DNA of 64,000 nucleotides from Rhodoferax sp. (GCF_028715765.1 NZ_JAQURE010000001.1:1-64000); one strand, 5' to 3'. Numbered from the stretch's first letter, positions 19,191-28,449 are shown. Notes: generated by a model not told the origin, from the letters alone. Numbers and translations: made by a program.

Positions 19191-19694
19191 ATGCCCACGC
19201 TCCAATGGTCTGACACGCTGGCTCTGGGGTTGACCCAGATGGATGACACACATCACGAATTTGTTGACCTGTTGGCCAACGTGGTCAACGCCGCTGATGC
19301 CGACCTGCTGCCGCGCTGGCGCAGCTTGATAGAGCACACCGACGCGCACTTTGGCCAAGAAGACCGCTGGATGAAAGACACCGGTTTTTCCAGCACCAAC
19401 TGCCACACCACCCAGCACAAAGTGGTGCTGCAGGTGATGCGCGAAGGCGACACCCGGGGCAGCGCAGGTGAACTGACAGTGGTGCGCCAAATGGCCGCCG
19501 AGCTGGGCACCTGGTTTCCCATGCATGCCCAGGCCATGGACGCCGCGCTGGCACTGCACCTGCGCGGCCTGGGCTACGACCCCAGCACCGGCCAAGTCAG
19601 CATGCCGCAAGCCTTGCCGGCACAAGCCATTCAGGGCTGTGGCGGTGCCACTTGCTCACCCGCCGAGGCGACTACCGAAGAACTGGAGGCATGA
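19191..19694 (+). CDS. bacteriohemerythrin-like protein
   Basis: LGLTQMDDTHHEFVDLLANV ... HTDAHFGQEDRWM ... NCHTTQHKVVL histidine pattern. Confidence 0.88.
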   Translation: MPTLQWSDTLALGLTQMDDTHHEFVDLLANVVNAADADLLPRWRSLIEHTDAHFGQEDRWMKDTGFSSTNCHTTQHKVVLQVMREGDTRGSAGELTVVRQMAAELGTWFPMHAQAMDAALALHLRGLGYDPSTGQVSMPQALPAQAIQGCGGATCSPAEATTEELEA

Positions 19695-19727
19695 GGGTTT
19701 GCACGCCATTGTTCAGTGTGGGTCTTG

Positions 19728-19961
19728 TTAGCCCGGGTTGACACCCAGTATCTTCCCGGTGAGCTTGCGCGCAATCGGTGCCATGAAAAAGATCACCGGC
19801 ACGCCCACCACGTAGGCAACGGCAAAGGCTTTCATCCAGCGTGCCAAAAAGTCGGGGCCGGGGCCCACATTGACCAGCGTGATGACCATCGTCATCAGAA
19901 AAATCATCATCGCGCCCATGACAAACGAGAAGACCAAGTGGAATTTTTTTTGCGGTTGCAT
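19728..19961 (-). CDS. DUF2798-like small membrane protein
   Basis: 77 aa, FHLVFSFVMGAMMIFLMTMVITLVN ... WMKAFAVAYVVGVPVIFFMAPIARKL. Confidence 0.75.
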   Translation of the reverse strand: MQPQKKFHLVFSFVMGAMMIFLMTMVITLVNVGPGPDFLARWMKAFAVAYVVGVPVIFFMAPIARKLTGKILGVNPG

Positions 19962-19990
19962 CTTGCAATTTCCTCAGCGTTGAATCGGTA

Positions 19991-20227
19991 TCAGGCGCCA
20001 GCCAACCAGCCTTCGATTTTGTCACGACTGGGGATGCCGCCGGTGTGCACCACTTTGCCGTTGACGACCACACCAGGCGTGCTCATCACGCCGTAGCCCA
20101 TGATGGCGCGCAGGTCTTCAACTTTTTCAAGTTTGACCGCCACACCCTTGGCTTGCGCCACCTGGTCGATCAGCGCGATGGTGGTTTTGCAGTTGGCACA
20201 ACCTGTGCCTAGAACTTTGATGTCCAT
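19991..20227 (-). CDS. small thioredoxin-like redox disulfide protein
   Basis: MDIKVLGTGCANCKTTIALIDQ ... GVMSTPGVVVNGKVVHTGGIPS. Confidence 0.9.
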   Translation of the reverse strand: MDIKVLGTGCANCKTTIALIDQVAQAKGVAVKLEKVEDLRAIMGYGVMSTPGVVVNGKVVHTGGIPSRDKIEGWLAGA

Positions 20228-20266
20228 GTGGTTCCTTGAAGTTGGTGATAAATATGGGGATGCGTT

Positions 20267-21322
20267 TTACAGCACCGCGTTAAAGATGTAGCCCACCAGC
20301 AAAATGCCGACAGCGACCACCCCGGCAAAGGTAGCAATCAGCTGCGGTTTGAGCACCTTGCGCAGAATGATCATCTCTGGGGCAGAAAGCGCAATCACGC
20401 TCATCATGAACGCCAGCACCGTACCCAGCGCCGCCCCCTTACCGATCAGCGCTTCCACAATCGGGATGATGCCGGCCGCGTTGGTGTACATCGGTACACC
20501 CAGCAGCACCGCCGCAGGCACTGACCACCAAGGCGCGTCGTGCCCCATGATGCTGGCCATAAAGTCTTCGGGTACAAAACCATGAATGGCCGCGCCCAGC
20601 GCAATGCCAGCCAGGATGTACGGCCAGACCTTGCCCACAATCTCACGCACATGGGCAAAGCCGTTCTGAATGCGATCGCCCCACGGCATGTGAGCCACTT
20701 CCACGGCTTCAGCCGTCTGGCTGTTTTGCATCTCGCGCACCCAGTCTTCCAGGTAGCGCTCCATGCCTAACTTGCCAATCACCACCCCGGAGACGATGGC
20801 CACACTCAAGCCCAGGCCCAAATACAACGCCGCCACCTTCCAGCCAAACATGCCAAACAGCAGCGCCAGCGCCACCTCATTGACCATGGGTGCGGAGATC
20901 AAAAACGAAAACGTCACACCCAGTGGCACACCCGCCTGCAAGAAACCGATGAACAGCGGCACCGCCGAGCACGAGCAAAACGGTGTCACGATGCCCAAGC
21001 TGGCCGCCATGCCATTGCCCACGCCCAGCGGCTTGCCAGCCAGCATGGCGCGGGTGCGCTCGGGCGAGACAAAGGTGTGGATGATGCCCATCACAAACAC
21101 AATGCCAGTCAGCAGCAGCAACACCTTGGGCGTGTCGTAAAAGAAAAATTGCAGCGCACCACCCAGGTGGCTGGCGCGGTCTACCGGAAGCGCTGCGACC
21201 AAGCCTTCAGAGGCGGGAATCAACATCTGGTAAAGACCCAGCCAAACGGCTGCGGCCAGCGCCAAAAAAACCAGGGGCTGGCGCTGTGGCCAGGATTTGA
21301 GGGGGATGGTTGTAGTGTTCAT
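20267..21322 (-). CDS. permease (YraQ/ArsP-type, DUF318)
   Basis: TPFCSCSAVPLFIGFLQAGVPLGVTFSFLISAPMVNEVALALL, VPMYTNAAGIIPIVEALIGKG. Confidence 0.88.
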   Translation of the reverse strand: MNTTTIPLKSWPQRQPLVFLALAAAVWLGLYQMLIPASEGLVAALPVDRASHLGGALQFFFYDTPKVLLLLTGIVFVMGIIHTFVSPERTRAMLAGKPLGVGNGMAASLGIVTPFCSCSAVPLFIGFLQAGVPLGVTFSFLISAPMVNEVALALLFGMFGWKVAALYLGLGLSVAIVSGVVIGKLGMERYLEDWVREMQNSQTAEAVEVAHMPWGDRIQNGFAHVREIVGKVWPYILAGIALGAAIHGFVPEDFMASIMGHDAPWWSVPAAVLLGVPMYTNAAGIIPIVEALIGKGAALGTVLAFMMSVIALSAPEMIILRKVLKPQLIATFAGVVAVGILLVGYIFNAVL

Positions 21323-21361
21323 GCCTGTGAAGACGAATGACCTGTCAAAAAGACGCAATTT

Positions 21362-22339
21362 TTATGACGATTGGCAACCCAACCCCGGGCGCAAACCGCA
21401 CACGGCAGCGTAAGCCGGGGTTTCGAGCTGCAGTGTGACGTGGCGAATCTCAAAATGCTCGTGCAATTCTTCTTCGGCGCTGCGCAGCAGCGCACCCGTG
21501 TCGCTGGCTTGCGTGACCAGGTGCGCGGTCAACGCAATGTGGCTGGTGCCCATGGCCCACACATGCAGGTCGTGCACATCGGCCACGCCGGGCAAACCCA
21601 GCAACAGGGCGCGCACCTGCTGCACGTCCACACTGGCGGGCACGCCGTCAAACAGCAGGTGCAGGCTTTGCGTGAACAGGCTCCAGGTGCTCCACAAAAT
21701 CACCGCCGCAATGATGAGGCTAACCACCGGGTCCAGCCAGACCCAACCCAGCCACAGCGTCAGGCCACCAGCCACCACCACACCGGCCGACACCAGCGCG
21801 TCTGCGGCCATGTGCAAAAACGCACCTCGAATGTTGAGGTCATCGCCCCCGCGCATGAACAGCCAGGCAGTCACCGCGTTGACAACAATGCCAATGCCTG
21901 CCACCGCCATGATGATGCCGCCCTGCGCCTGCAACGCGGCCTGCGGTGCGCTCAGGCGGCCAACAGCTTCCCAGGTCAGGCCGCCCATGGCCAGCAGCAA
22001 CAGCAGCGCATTGGCAAACGCCGCCAGAATGGTAGCGCGCTTGAAGCCATAGGTGTGGCGCGCGTCGGGTTTCAGGCCCACTGCCAGCGAACCCGCCCAG
22101 GCCAGCACCAGCCCGGCCACGTCGCTCAGGTTGTGGCCGGCATCGGCCAGCAGCGCCAATGAATTGATCTGCCAGCCATAAAAAGCCTCGATGGCGACAA
22201 AACCGGTGTTGAGCGCAATGCCCACCGCAAAGGCACGGTTGAAGTTGGCGGGTGCATGGCTGTGCGCGTGCCCGCCGTGGCTGTGGCCGTGGTCATGTGT
22301 GTGGACCGGGGTGTGGTTGTGATCGTGGTCGTCGCTCAT
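21362..22339 (-). CDS. cation diffusion facilitator (CDF) metal exporter
   Basis: His-rich N-terminus, NSLALLADAGHNLSDVAGLVLAW, HMAADALVSAGVV, VHDLHVWAMGTSHIALTAHL. Confidence 0.95.
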   Translation of the reverse strand: MSDDHDHNHTPVHTHDHGHSHGGHAHSHAPANFNRAFAVGIALNTGFVAIEAFYGWQINSLALLADAGHNLSDVAGLVLAWAGSLAVGLKPDARHTYGFKRATILAAFANALLLLLAMGGLTWEAVGRLSAPQAALQAQGGIIMAVAGIGIVVNAVTAWLFMRGGDDLNIRGAFLHMAADALVSAGVVVAGGLTLWLGWVWLDPVVSLIIAAVILWSTWSLFTQSLHLLFDGVPASVDVQQVRALLLGLPGVADVHDLHVWAMGTSHIALTAHLVTQASDTGALLRSAEEELHEHFEIRHVTLQLETPAYAAVCGLRPGLGCQSS

Positions 22340-22479
22340 GAAGCGTCTTTCAAAAATGGGGCGAAACGGCTTGCGCTTGTACGTCTGTAGGTTTCAGATG
22401 ATGCACAGATAAATATTGAGGTTCACAGTCCGGAGACGTGAAATTTGGCCAAAGGACGCAGGGCTTGGCGATGATGAAC

Positions 22480-22530
22480 AAAAATGCCTTCTAGCCCTTA
22501 TTAAATAAGGACTGGTAGCTATGTTTATAC
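22480..22530 (-). repeat. R1 repeat copy, intergenic
   Basis: Minus strand AAACATAGCTACCAGTCCTTATTTAATAAGGGCTAGAAGGCATTTTT. Confidence 0.65.
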
Positions 22531-22600
22531 AAGTTCATTCGACAGCTGGCTCGCCATACCGCTGCGCTTTCTGATGACGGTTTGAATCTACACGACAGGG

Positions 22601-23668
22601 TCACGTCCGCTCGTACCACCCCTTGCTGCGGTTAACGATGTTGACCACCAGCAGCATCACCGGCACTTCAATCAACACCCCCACCACAGTGGCCAGCGCC
22701 GCGCCTGAGTTGAAGCCAAACAGGCTGATGGCCGCAGCCACCGCCAGCTCGAAGAAGTTGCTGGCACCAATCAAGGCCGACGGACAAGCTATCGAGTGTT
22801 TTTCGCCCACCGCGCGGTTAAGCAAATACGCCAAGCTGGCATTGAACACCACCTGAATCAAAATTGGTACCGCCAGCAGGCCAATGATCAGCGGCTGTTT
22901 CAGAATCGCCTCGCCCTGAAACGCAAACAGCAGCACCAGCGTGGCCAGCAGCGCGGTAATCGACCAAGGGCCGATGCGCTCCATCGCCGCATCAAACGCC
23001 GCTTGCCCCTTGGCTAGCAGCGACTTGCGCCACATCTGCGCAATGGCCACCGGGATGATGATGTACAGCCCGACCGAAATCAGCAGCGTGTCCCAAGGCA
23101 CGGTGATGCTCGATAGCCCTAGCAAAAATGCCACCAGCGGCGCAAACGCCAGCACCATGATGCTGTCGTTCAAAGCCACCTGGCTCAGGGTGAACAATGG
23201 GTCGCCACCGGTCAGGCGGCTCCAGACAAACACCATGGCGGTGCACGGCGCGGCGGCCAGCAAGATGAGTCCGGCGATGTAGCTGTCAATCTGATCCGGC
23301 GGCAACAGCGGCGCAAACAGGTTGCGGATAAACAGCCAGGCCAAAAAAGCCATGGAAAACGGCTTGACCAGCCAGTTGACAAACAGCGTCACGCCGATGC
23401 CTTTGACGTGCTGGCGCACCTCGTGCAGAGCGCCAAAGTCCACCTTGACCAGCATCGGAATGATCATCACCCAGATCAGCATACCCACCGGCAGGTTGAC
23501 CTGCGCCACTTCCATGCGGCCGATGGCCTGGAACACCCCGGGCAGCAACTGCCCCAGCAAGATGCCAACGACGATGCACAAGCCCACCCACACCGTCAGA
23601 TAGCGCTCAAACACGCTCATGGGCGCACCAGCGGCGCGCTTGGCGGTAACTTCACATTGGGCGCTCAT
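22601..23668 (-). CDS. arsB: ACR3 family arsenite efflux transporter
   Basis: YLTVWVGLCIVVGILLGQLLPGVF, IPMLVKVDFGAL, AAPCTAMVFVWSRLTGGDP, ALIGASNFFELAVA. Confidence 0.95.
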   Translation of the reverse strand: MSAQCEVTAKRAAGAPMSVFERYLTVWVGLCIVVGILLGQLLPGVFQAIGRMEVAQVNLPVGMLIWVMIIPMLVKVDFGALHEVRQHVKGIGVTLFVNWLVKPFSMAFLAWLFIRNLFAPLLPPDQIDSYIAGLILLAAAPCTAMVFVWSRLTGGDPLFTLSQVALNDSIMVLAFAPLVAFLLGLSSITVPWDTLLISVGLYIIIPVAIAQMWRKSLLAKGQAAFDAAMERIGPWSITALLATLVLLFAFQGEAILKQPLIIGLLAVPILIQVVFNASLAYLLNRAVGEKHSIACPSALIGASNFFELAVAAAISLFGFNSGAALATVVGVLIEVPVMLLVVNIVNRSKGWYERT

Positions 23669-23672
23669 GGGC

Positions 23673-24173
23673 TTACTCCTTGCTCAAAGCGCGTGCTGTG
23701 TTTTGCAGCATGGTTTTTTCCAATTTTGACTGCGGCAAGCTGATCAAGATATCCAGGCGGCGCTTGAGCGCGTGCAAGGTTTGCGTAAAGGCTTCGAGTT
23801 TTTGGGCTTGGGTTCCGTCGCCTGCTGACGGATCGGGGTAACCCCAGTGCGCGGTCGCGGGCTGGCCGGGCCAGTACGGGCAGACTTCACCGGCGGCGTT
23901 GTCGCACACGGTAATCACCAGATCCATGTGCGGGGCATCCGGCTGGCCAAACACGTCCCAGCTCTTACTGCTCAGGCCTTCGGTGGCTATGCCAGCTTGC
24001 CGCAACACCTGCAAGCCCAGTGGGTTGGGCTGCTGGTTCTCATGGGGGTGACTGCCAGCGGAAAAGGCCTTGAAGCGACCGCGACCGATGTGGTTCAGGA
24101 TCGCCTCGGCCAAAATGCTGCGAGCCGAGTTGTGGGTGCATAAAAACAGGACATTGAGTACTTTTCCAGACAT
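23673..24173 (-). CDS. arsC: arsenate reductase (LMW phosphatase family)
   Basis: VLFLCTHNSARSILAEAILNH, SAGSHPHENQQPNPLGLQVL, DLVITVCDNAAGEVCPYWPG; start refined. Confidence 0.95.
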   Translation of the reverse strand: MSGKVLNVLFLCTHNSARSILAEAILNHIGRGRFKAFSAGSHPHENQQPNPLGLQVLRQAGIATEGLSSKSWDVFGQPDAPHMDLVITVCDNAAGEVCPYWPGQPATAHWGYPDPSAGDGTQAQKLEAFTQTLHALKRRLDILISLPQSKLEKTMLQNTARALSKE

Positions 24174-24201
24174 GGTGGTTCTCCTTGAGGGGGTTAAAAA
24201 A

Positions 24202-25995
24202 TCAAGACAAGTTAGCAGCCATTTGTGACAGTCGGGTGGCACCTACGGGCTCATCTTTCAAGAGCGGCACCAGCGCATAGCGCTGTGCATGGCGCGTGGC
24301 CACGGCATCGATCTCGCACAGCTCGTTGCGCGCGCGTGCCTGAAGCAGCGGGGCGCTGGGGTGTGCGGCGGCCACGCTGTTGTTGATGACCCAAGCCCAG
24401 GGCTCGATGCCGGCGCGGCGCAAGTCGGCCTGCAGGTTGGCGGCTTCGAGCACCGGCGTGGTCTCAGCCAGCGTGACGATCAGCACCTTGGTTTGCTTGG
24501 GGTCTTGCAGCTGCATCATCGGTGTCGTGAAGTGCGTGCTGGAACTGCCCATCTGGCGCACGATATCGCGGTGGTAGGCACCGGTGGCGTCCAGTAGCAG
24601 CAGGGTGTGACCGGTGGGTGCCGTGTCCATCACGACAAACTTTTTGCCCGCCTCGCATATCACGCGCGAGAAGGCCTGGAACACCGCGATTTCTTCGGTG
24701 CAGGGTGAGCGCAGGTCTTCTTCGAGCACGGCGCGCCCGGCAGCATCGAGCCCGGCCCCCTTGGTGGCCAGCACCTGGGCACGATAGGCTTCGGTAACGG
24801 TAGCTGGGTCGATGCGGCTGATATGCAGATTAGGCAGGTCGGCCTCAGTGGCCAGCGTTTCGCTCAGGTGCGCGGCCGGGTCGGATGTGCTCAGGTGCAC
24901 CGCGTGGCCGCGGCGCGCCAGCTCTAGCGCCACGGCAGCGGCCAATGTGGTTTTGCCCACGCCGCCCTTGCCCATCAACATGATGAGGCCATGGCCTTGG
25001 GTGGCGATGGCATCGACCAGCGTTGCCAGCCCTGGGTGTGCCGAGGCTGCTGGTGCTGTAGCAGCGCTTGACAGCATGGGTGCAGCGGTCGGCGCGGGCG
25101 CTTCTGGGCGATTGCCAAACAAGCCGCGCAAGGCATCAAGCCCCACCAGGTTATAGGGCTTGAGCGCGATTTGATCTGTGGGCAGCGCGCGCAAGACGGG
25201 TGGCATGGCGGCCAACGCTGCCTGCTCGCGCTCCACAATGGCCAGCGCCAGTGGGTCGCCCTGGGCGTCGGCGGCATTCAAAATGCCGTTGATGATCAGG
25301 TGCTGGCGTGTCAGACCTATTGCAGCCAGCTCGGCGTGTGTTCTGGATGCTTCGTTTAATGTAGCTATTTGTGCGCGTGTAACAAGGGCTAGACGTGTTT
25401 TTTGTGCATCAGACAAAGCGGCTACAGCCGCCTGGTACTGGCTGCGCTGCTTGTCCAGCCCGGCCAGCGGCCCCAAGCACGAGGCATCACCCTTGCCTGC
25501 TTCCAGAAAGCCGCTCCAGGCACCGGGTAACTGCAGCATCCGAATGGTGTGGCCCGTGGGTGCGGTGTCGAACACGATGTGGTCGAAGTCTGCGGTGAGT
25601 GTGCTGTCGGTCAGCAGCGCGGTGAACTCGTCAAACGCTGCAATTTCGGTGGTGCACGCGCCCGAGAGCTGCTCTTCGATGCCCTTGACCACGGCATCCG
25701 GCAGCAGGCCGCGCACCGGGCCCACGATGCGGTCGCGGTAGGCTGCAGCGGCGGCTTGCGGGTCAATTTCTAGCGCGCTCAAGTTGGGCACGTCGGCTAC
25801 TGGGGTGATCTGGTTGCCAATGGCGATGCCAAACACCTGGCCGACGTTGGAGGCTGGGTCAGTGCTGACCAGCAGTACCCGCTGGCTCTGCGTTGCCAAC
25901 TTAATCGCTGTGGCGCAGGCGATAGACGTTTTGCCAACGCCCCCCTTGCCGGTGAAGAACAGGAAGCGCGGTGGATGGCTCAAGAATTGCAGCAT
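24202..25995 (-). CDS. arsA: arsenical pump-driving ATPase
   Basis: Two P-loop halves: FFTGKGGVGKTSIACATAI and LMGKGGVGKTTLAAAVALELA; DTAPTGHTIRMLQLPGAW and DTAPTGHTLLLLDATGAYH. Confidence 0.97.
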   Translation of the reverse strand: MLQFLSHPPRFLFFTGKGGVGKTSIACATAIKLATQSQRVLLVSTDPASNVGQVFGIAIGNQITPVADVPNLSALEIDPQAAAAAYRDRIVGPVRGLLPDAVVKGIEEQLSGACTTEIAAFDEFTALLTDSTLTADFDHIVFDTAPTGHTIRMLQLPGAWSGFLEAGKGDASCLGPLAGLDKQRSQYQAAVAALSDAQKTRLALVTRAQIATLNEASRTHAELAAIGLTRQHLIINGILNAADAQGDPLALAIVEREQAALAAMPPVLRALPTDQIALKPYNLVGLDALRGLFGNRPEAPAPTAAPMLSSAATAPAASAHPGLATLVDAIATQGHGLIMLMGKGGVGKTTLAAAVALELARRGHAVHLSTSDPAAHLSETLATEADLPNLHISRIDPATVTEAYRAQVLATKGAGLDAAGRAVLEEDLRSPCTEEIAVFQAFSRVICEAGKKFVVMDTAPTGHTLLLLDATGAYHRDIVRQMGSSSTHFTTPMMQLQDPKQTKVLIVTLAETTPVLEAANLQADLRRAGIEPWAWVINNSVAAAHPSAPLLQARARNELCEIDAVATRHAQRYALVPLLKDEPVGATRLSQMAANLS

Positions 25996-26585
25996 GATGT
26001 GGCAGTCTTGGCTGTGTTCTGGCCACAGCAGCCAGCCGCAGCCGCTACAGCGGCGCCAGGCTCAAGCATGCGCAGTGCCAGCTCGTGCACTGCCCGGGCT
26101 GCGCTGTCTTTAACCTGCTGTGCCAGGTTGACGGCTTGCAGCATGTCTTCAGTGCTCACGCCCAGTTTGTATGCGGCATCAAAGTGGTGTTTGAAACACG
26201 GTTCACAGTTGCTGGCAATGGCTGCGCCAATGGCCACCAGCTCGGCCACTTGCGGCGTGAACAGCGCGACCGGCAGCGTCCGCCCCATCCATTGGGCCAG
26301 TTCGGCGCGCTGGGGGTAACGTCCCGACAACAACAGTTTGCCGTCAGCCACCAGTGCCGGCAGCGTTGCTTCCCCACCTTGTTGCAGCAGCGCTTTGACG
26401 ATGGCATTGTCCGCAAAAGCCATGGGCTGCTGCGCCAGGTTGAAACGCTCAACGGCCAATCCGTTTTGTTTGGCCCAATCCACATCGGCCGAAAACGTGA
26501 CCAAGGCCTGGTCAACGTTGGTACCGCAAACGCCACTGCTGCAGCACAGAGCAGGATCAAAGATTTGTAATTTTTTCAAGATCAT
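25980..26585 (-). CDS. arsD: ArsD-like metallochaperone fused to a carboxymuconolactone decarboxylase/AhpD-like domain
   Basis: N-term LQIFDPALCCSSGVCGTNVD; middle AELVAIGAAIASNCEPCFKHHFDAAYKLGVSTEDMLQAVNLAQQV (CxxCxxH CMD); C-term CC...CC. Confidence 0.88.
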   Translation of the reverse strand: MILKKLQIFDPALCCSSGVCGTNVDQALVTFSADVDWAKQNGLAVERFNLAQQPMAFADNAIVKALLQQGGEATLPALVADGKLLLSGRYPQRAELAQWMGRTLPVALFTPQVAELVAIGAAIASNCEPCFKHHFDAAYKLGVSTEDMLQAVNLAQQVKDSAARAVHELALRMLEPGAAVAAAAGCCGQNTAKTATSCCNS

Positions 26586-26724
26586 CTCCTTCGGTTATAA
26601 AAAAACAGATTCAAGCGGGCAACAAGTCACCCATTCGTTGCAGCTCGGCTTTGAGCGAGCCGTGAGATTGGGTGAACTTGGGCAATTGGCAATTTGGGAA
26701 CGGCTGGTTCGCATCAGCATGGTC

Positions 26725-27063
26725 TTAGACGATGCTGGCGCAAAAAGGGGCAGAGTCAATTTCGGCGCACTGTTCGGGGCGCCCAGCGCAGCACTCGGCT
26801 GTCAAATAGGCAATGAGTTCCTGCATCAGCGGCAAGTTGGCGCGATACCTTTGATAACGTCCCTCTTGCGCCACCGACACCAGTTGGGTGTGGGTCAGCG
26901 CTTTCAGGTGAAATGACAGGTTGGTTGGGGGCACTGCGAGGGCAGTGCCAATTTCTCCAGCCACCAGCCCAAGTGGGCCGGCTTTGACGAGCAGGCGGTA
27001 AATGTCCAACCGCACGCCCGAAGCGAGGGATTCAAAAATGCCTGTGGCGAGTTGTTTGTCCAT
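26725..27063 (-). CDS. arsR: ArsR family transcriptional regulator
   Basis: LASGVRLDIYRLLVKAGPLGLVAGEIGTALAVPPTNLSFHLKALTHTQLVSVAQEGRYQRYRANL; C-term CCAGRPEQC. Confidence 0.92.
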   Translation of the reverse strand: MDKQLATGIFESLASGVRLDIYRLLVKAGPLGLVAGEIGTALAVPPTNLSFHLKALTHTQLVSVAQEGRYQRYRANLPLMQELIAYLTAECCAGRPEQCAEIDSAPFCASIV

Positions 27064-27065
27064 TT

Positions 27066-27089
27066 TTCAATCATACAACTATTATTGAA
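27066..27089. promoter_or_regulatory. candidate ArsR operator TTCAAT-N12-ATTGAA
   Basis: Inverted repeat directly upstream of arsR; further ATTGAA at 27105-27110. Confidence 0.6.
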
Positions 27090-27327
27090 TTAACAAAACA
27101 AAATATTGAAAAACGTTCAAGTAACGACGAAATCTCAAGCTTGCAACGCTGGCGCAGAGCTGCATCCGGCCAGCTTTGCCAAGGCGGTGAGGCAAGCTCA
27201 GAAATCAGGGATGCAATGATTTTGCAAGGTGACTGGGTTGGCCAAGTCAAGGTCTGACAAGCCAAGCCTGGCCGCAACACACATGTCTTTGCTCCTCAGA
27301 TTGCTCGATTTTGCTGAACGTGCCCAC

Positions 27328-27546
27328 TCAGCGCCGGCGCAAGACGCCACTTAAAGCGGTCCCCGGAGCCACAGTGTTGAACACCGTGCCGTATTTTTTG
27401 ACGTTTTCATGCAGCAAGCTCAGGCGCTAGTCTGACTCCTCGGTGTCCAGTGAAATTTGGGCTTGTTTGCACAGCGAGATGCTGGCGTGGGCATCAATGC
27501 GCCGGGACCCAACATGAAAGCGCATTTTGGTGGGGTTGATTGTCAT
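27328..27546 (-). pseudogene. OsmC-family remnant: internal deletion plus in-frame TAG
   Basis: MTINPTKMRFHVGSRRIDAHASISLCKQAQISLDTEESD*RLSLLHENVKKYGTVFNTVAPGTALSGVLRRR*; start overlaps the rhodanese stop (TTATGACA). Confidence 0.7.
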
Positions 27547-27908
27547 AAGTGCTGCGATTTATCAAGGGTTGTGAAGCGTCTGCCAAGCACAGGGTAGCCC
27601 TTTTGCATCCAGAGCAACATGCCGCCGCGCATGGGATGCACATTGTTCAAGCCCTGCGCTAGCAAAAACTCAGCAGCTTGCTGGCTTTTGTCGCCATTGA
27701 AGCAGACGGTCACCAGTTCACGGTCTTTGGGTAGCTCCTGCCAGTGCTGCGCCAACTGGTTCAAAGGCAGGTTGATGACTTCAGGCGCGTCAAAAGCCAG
27801 AGCCGCTACGTCAGCTGGCTCGCGCACATCGACCAACACAGCGCCTTGAACGGATTGGGCGCGAACCTGGGTGGTGCAAAAGGATGTTTCCGGTGTACTC
27901 ATATTCAC
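27543..27908 (-). CDS. rhodanese-like domain protein
   Basis: VQGAVLVDVREPADVAAL ... VTVCFNGDKSQQAAEFLLAQGLNNVHPMRGGMLLWMQKGYPV. Confidence 0.92.
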   Translation of the reverse strand: MNMSTPETSFCTTQVRAQSVQGAVLVDVREPADVAALAFDAPEVINLPLNQLAQHWQELPKDRELVTVCFNGDKSQQAAEFLLAQGLNNVHPMRGGMLLWMQKGYPVLGRRFTTLDKSQHL

Positions 27909-28080
27909 GGAGACGCAACGCGGTGCCGAAAGATGCAGCCCGCACGGTGGGCATCAGTGTCAGCAAAGACTGATCGCACTGTAAAAAATCAGGTTTGATA
28001 CGCATGCATCTTTCTCATGGGCTGGCCGTCTTCACTGATGACACTTTCGTCAACCTCGTTTTATACAGGAGCCAATTACC

Positions 28081-28449
28081 ATGACTGCCAATGAAATTCT
28101 CGACATGATGCGCAAAGGCATGGGTCAAGTGCCCGCTGCGATTGAAAAATCAGTACCCGTTGATCCGGCGCTGATCCAAGAGCATGTGCGCTCCAAGGGC
28201 TTTGCCATGCCCGCAGAAAACCCTGCGCTTGACGAAGAAACTCGTACCCTGATTTATCTGGCAGCGGCGCTGGCCGGTACCAGCCCGGCATGTGTCAAGG
28301 CCATGGCCAACAAAATTGCCCAGCAAGGCATTGCGGCCAATAAAGTAATCGAGACGGTACACATCGTGCGCCTGGCCATGGCAACCAAGATCATTGGCGA
28401 TGCCGAGCCGGTGTTTGATGCCTTGAGCGCTGTTGCCGCCCAAAAGTGA
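28081..28449 (+). CDS. carboxymuconolactone decarboxylase-like / AhpD-fold protein
   Basis: LDEETRTLIYLAAALAGTSPACVKAMANKIAQQGIAANKVIETVHIVRLAMATKIIGDAEPVFDAL. Confidence 0.75.
   Translation: MTANEILDMMRKGMGQVPAAIEKSVPVDPALIQEHVRSKGFAMPAENPALDEETRTLIYLAAALAGTSPACVKAMANKIAQQGIAANKVIETVHIVRLAMATKIIGDAEPVFDALSAVAAQK

Noticed and set aside
19071-19625. 184 aa minus-strand ORF opposite hemerythrin
   Set aside because: Antisense to a well-supported hemerythrin gene and without domain support.
25355-25420. R1-like sequence inside arsA (GTAGCTATTTGTGCGCGTGTAACAAGGGCTAGACGTG)
   Set aside because: The encoded segment (TRLALVTRAQIATLNEASRTHAEL) looks like normal ArsA sequence of expected length, so similarity to the repeat is probably chance.
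27071-27280. 69 aa minus-strand ORF upstream of arsR
   Set aside because: Overlaps the ArsR operator region and has no recognisable homology; likely spurious or decayed sequence.
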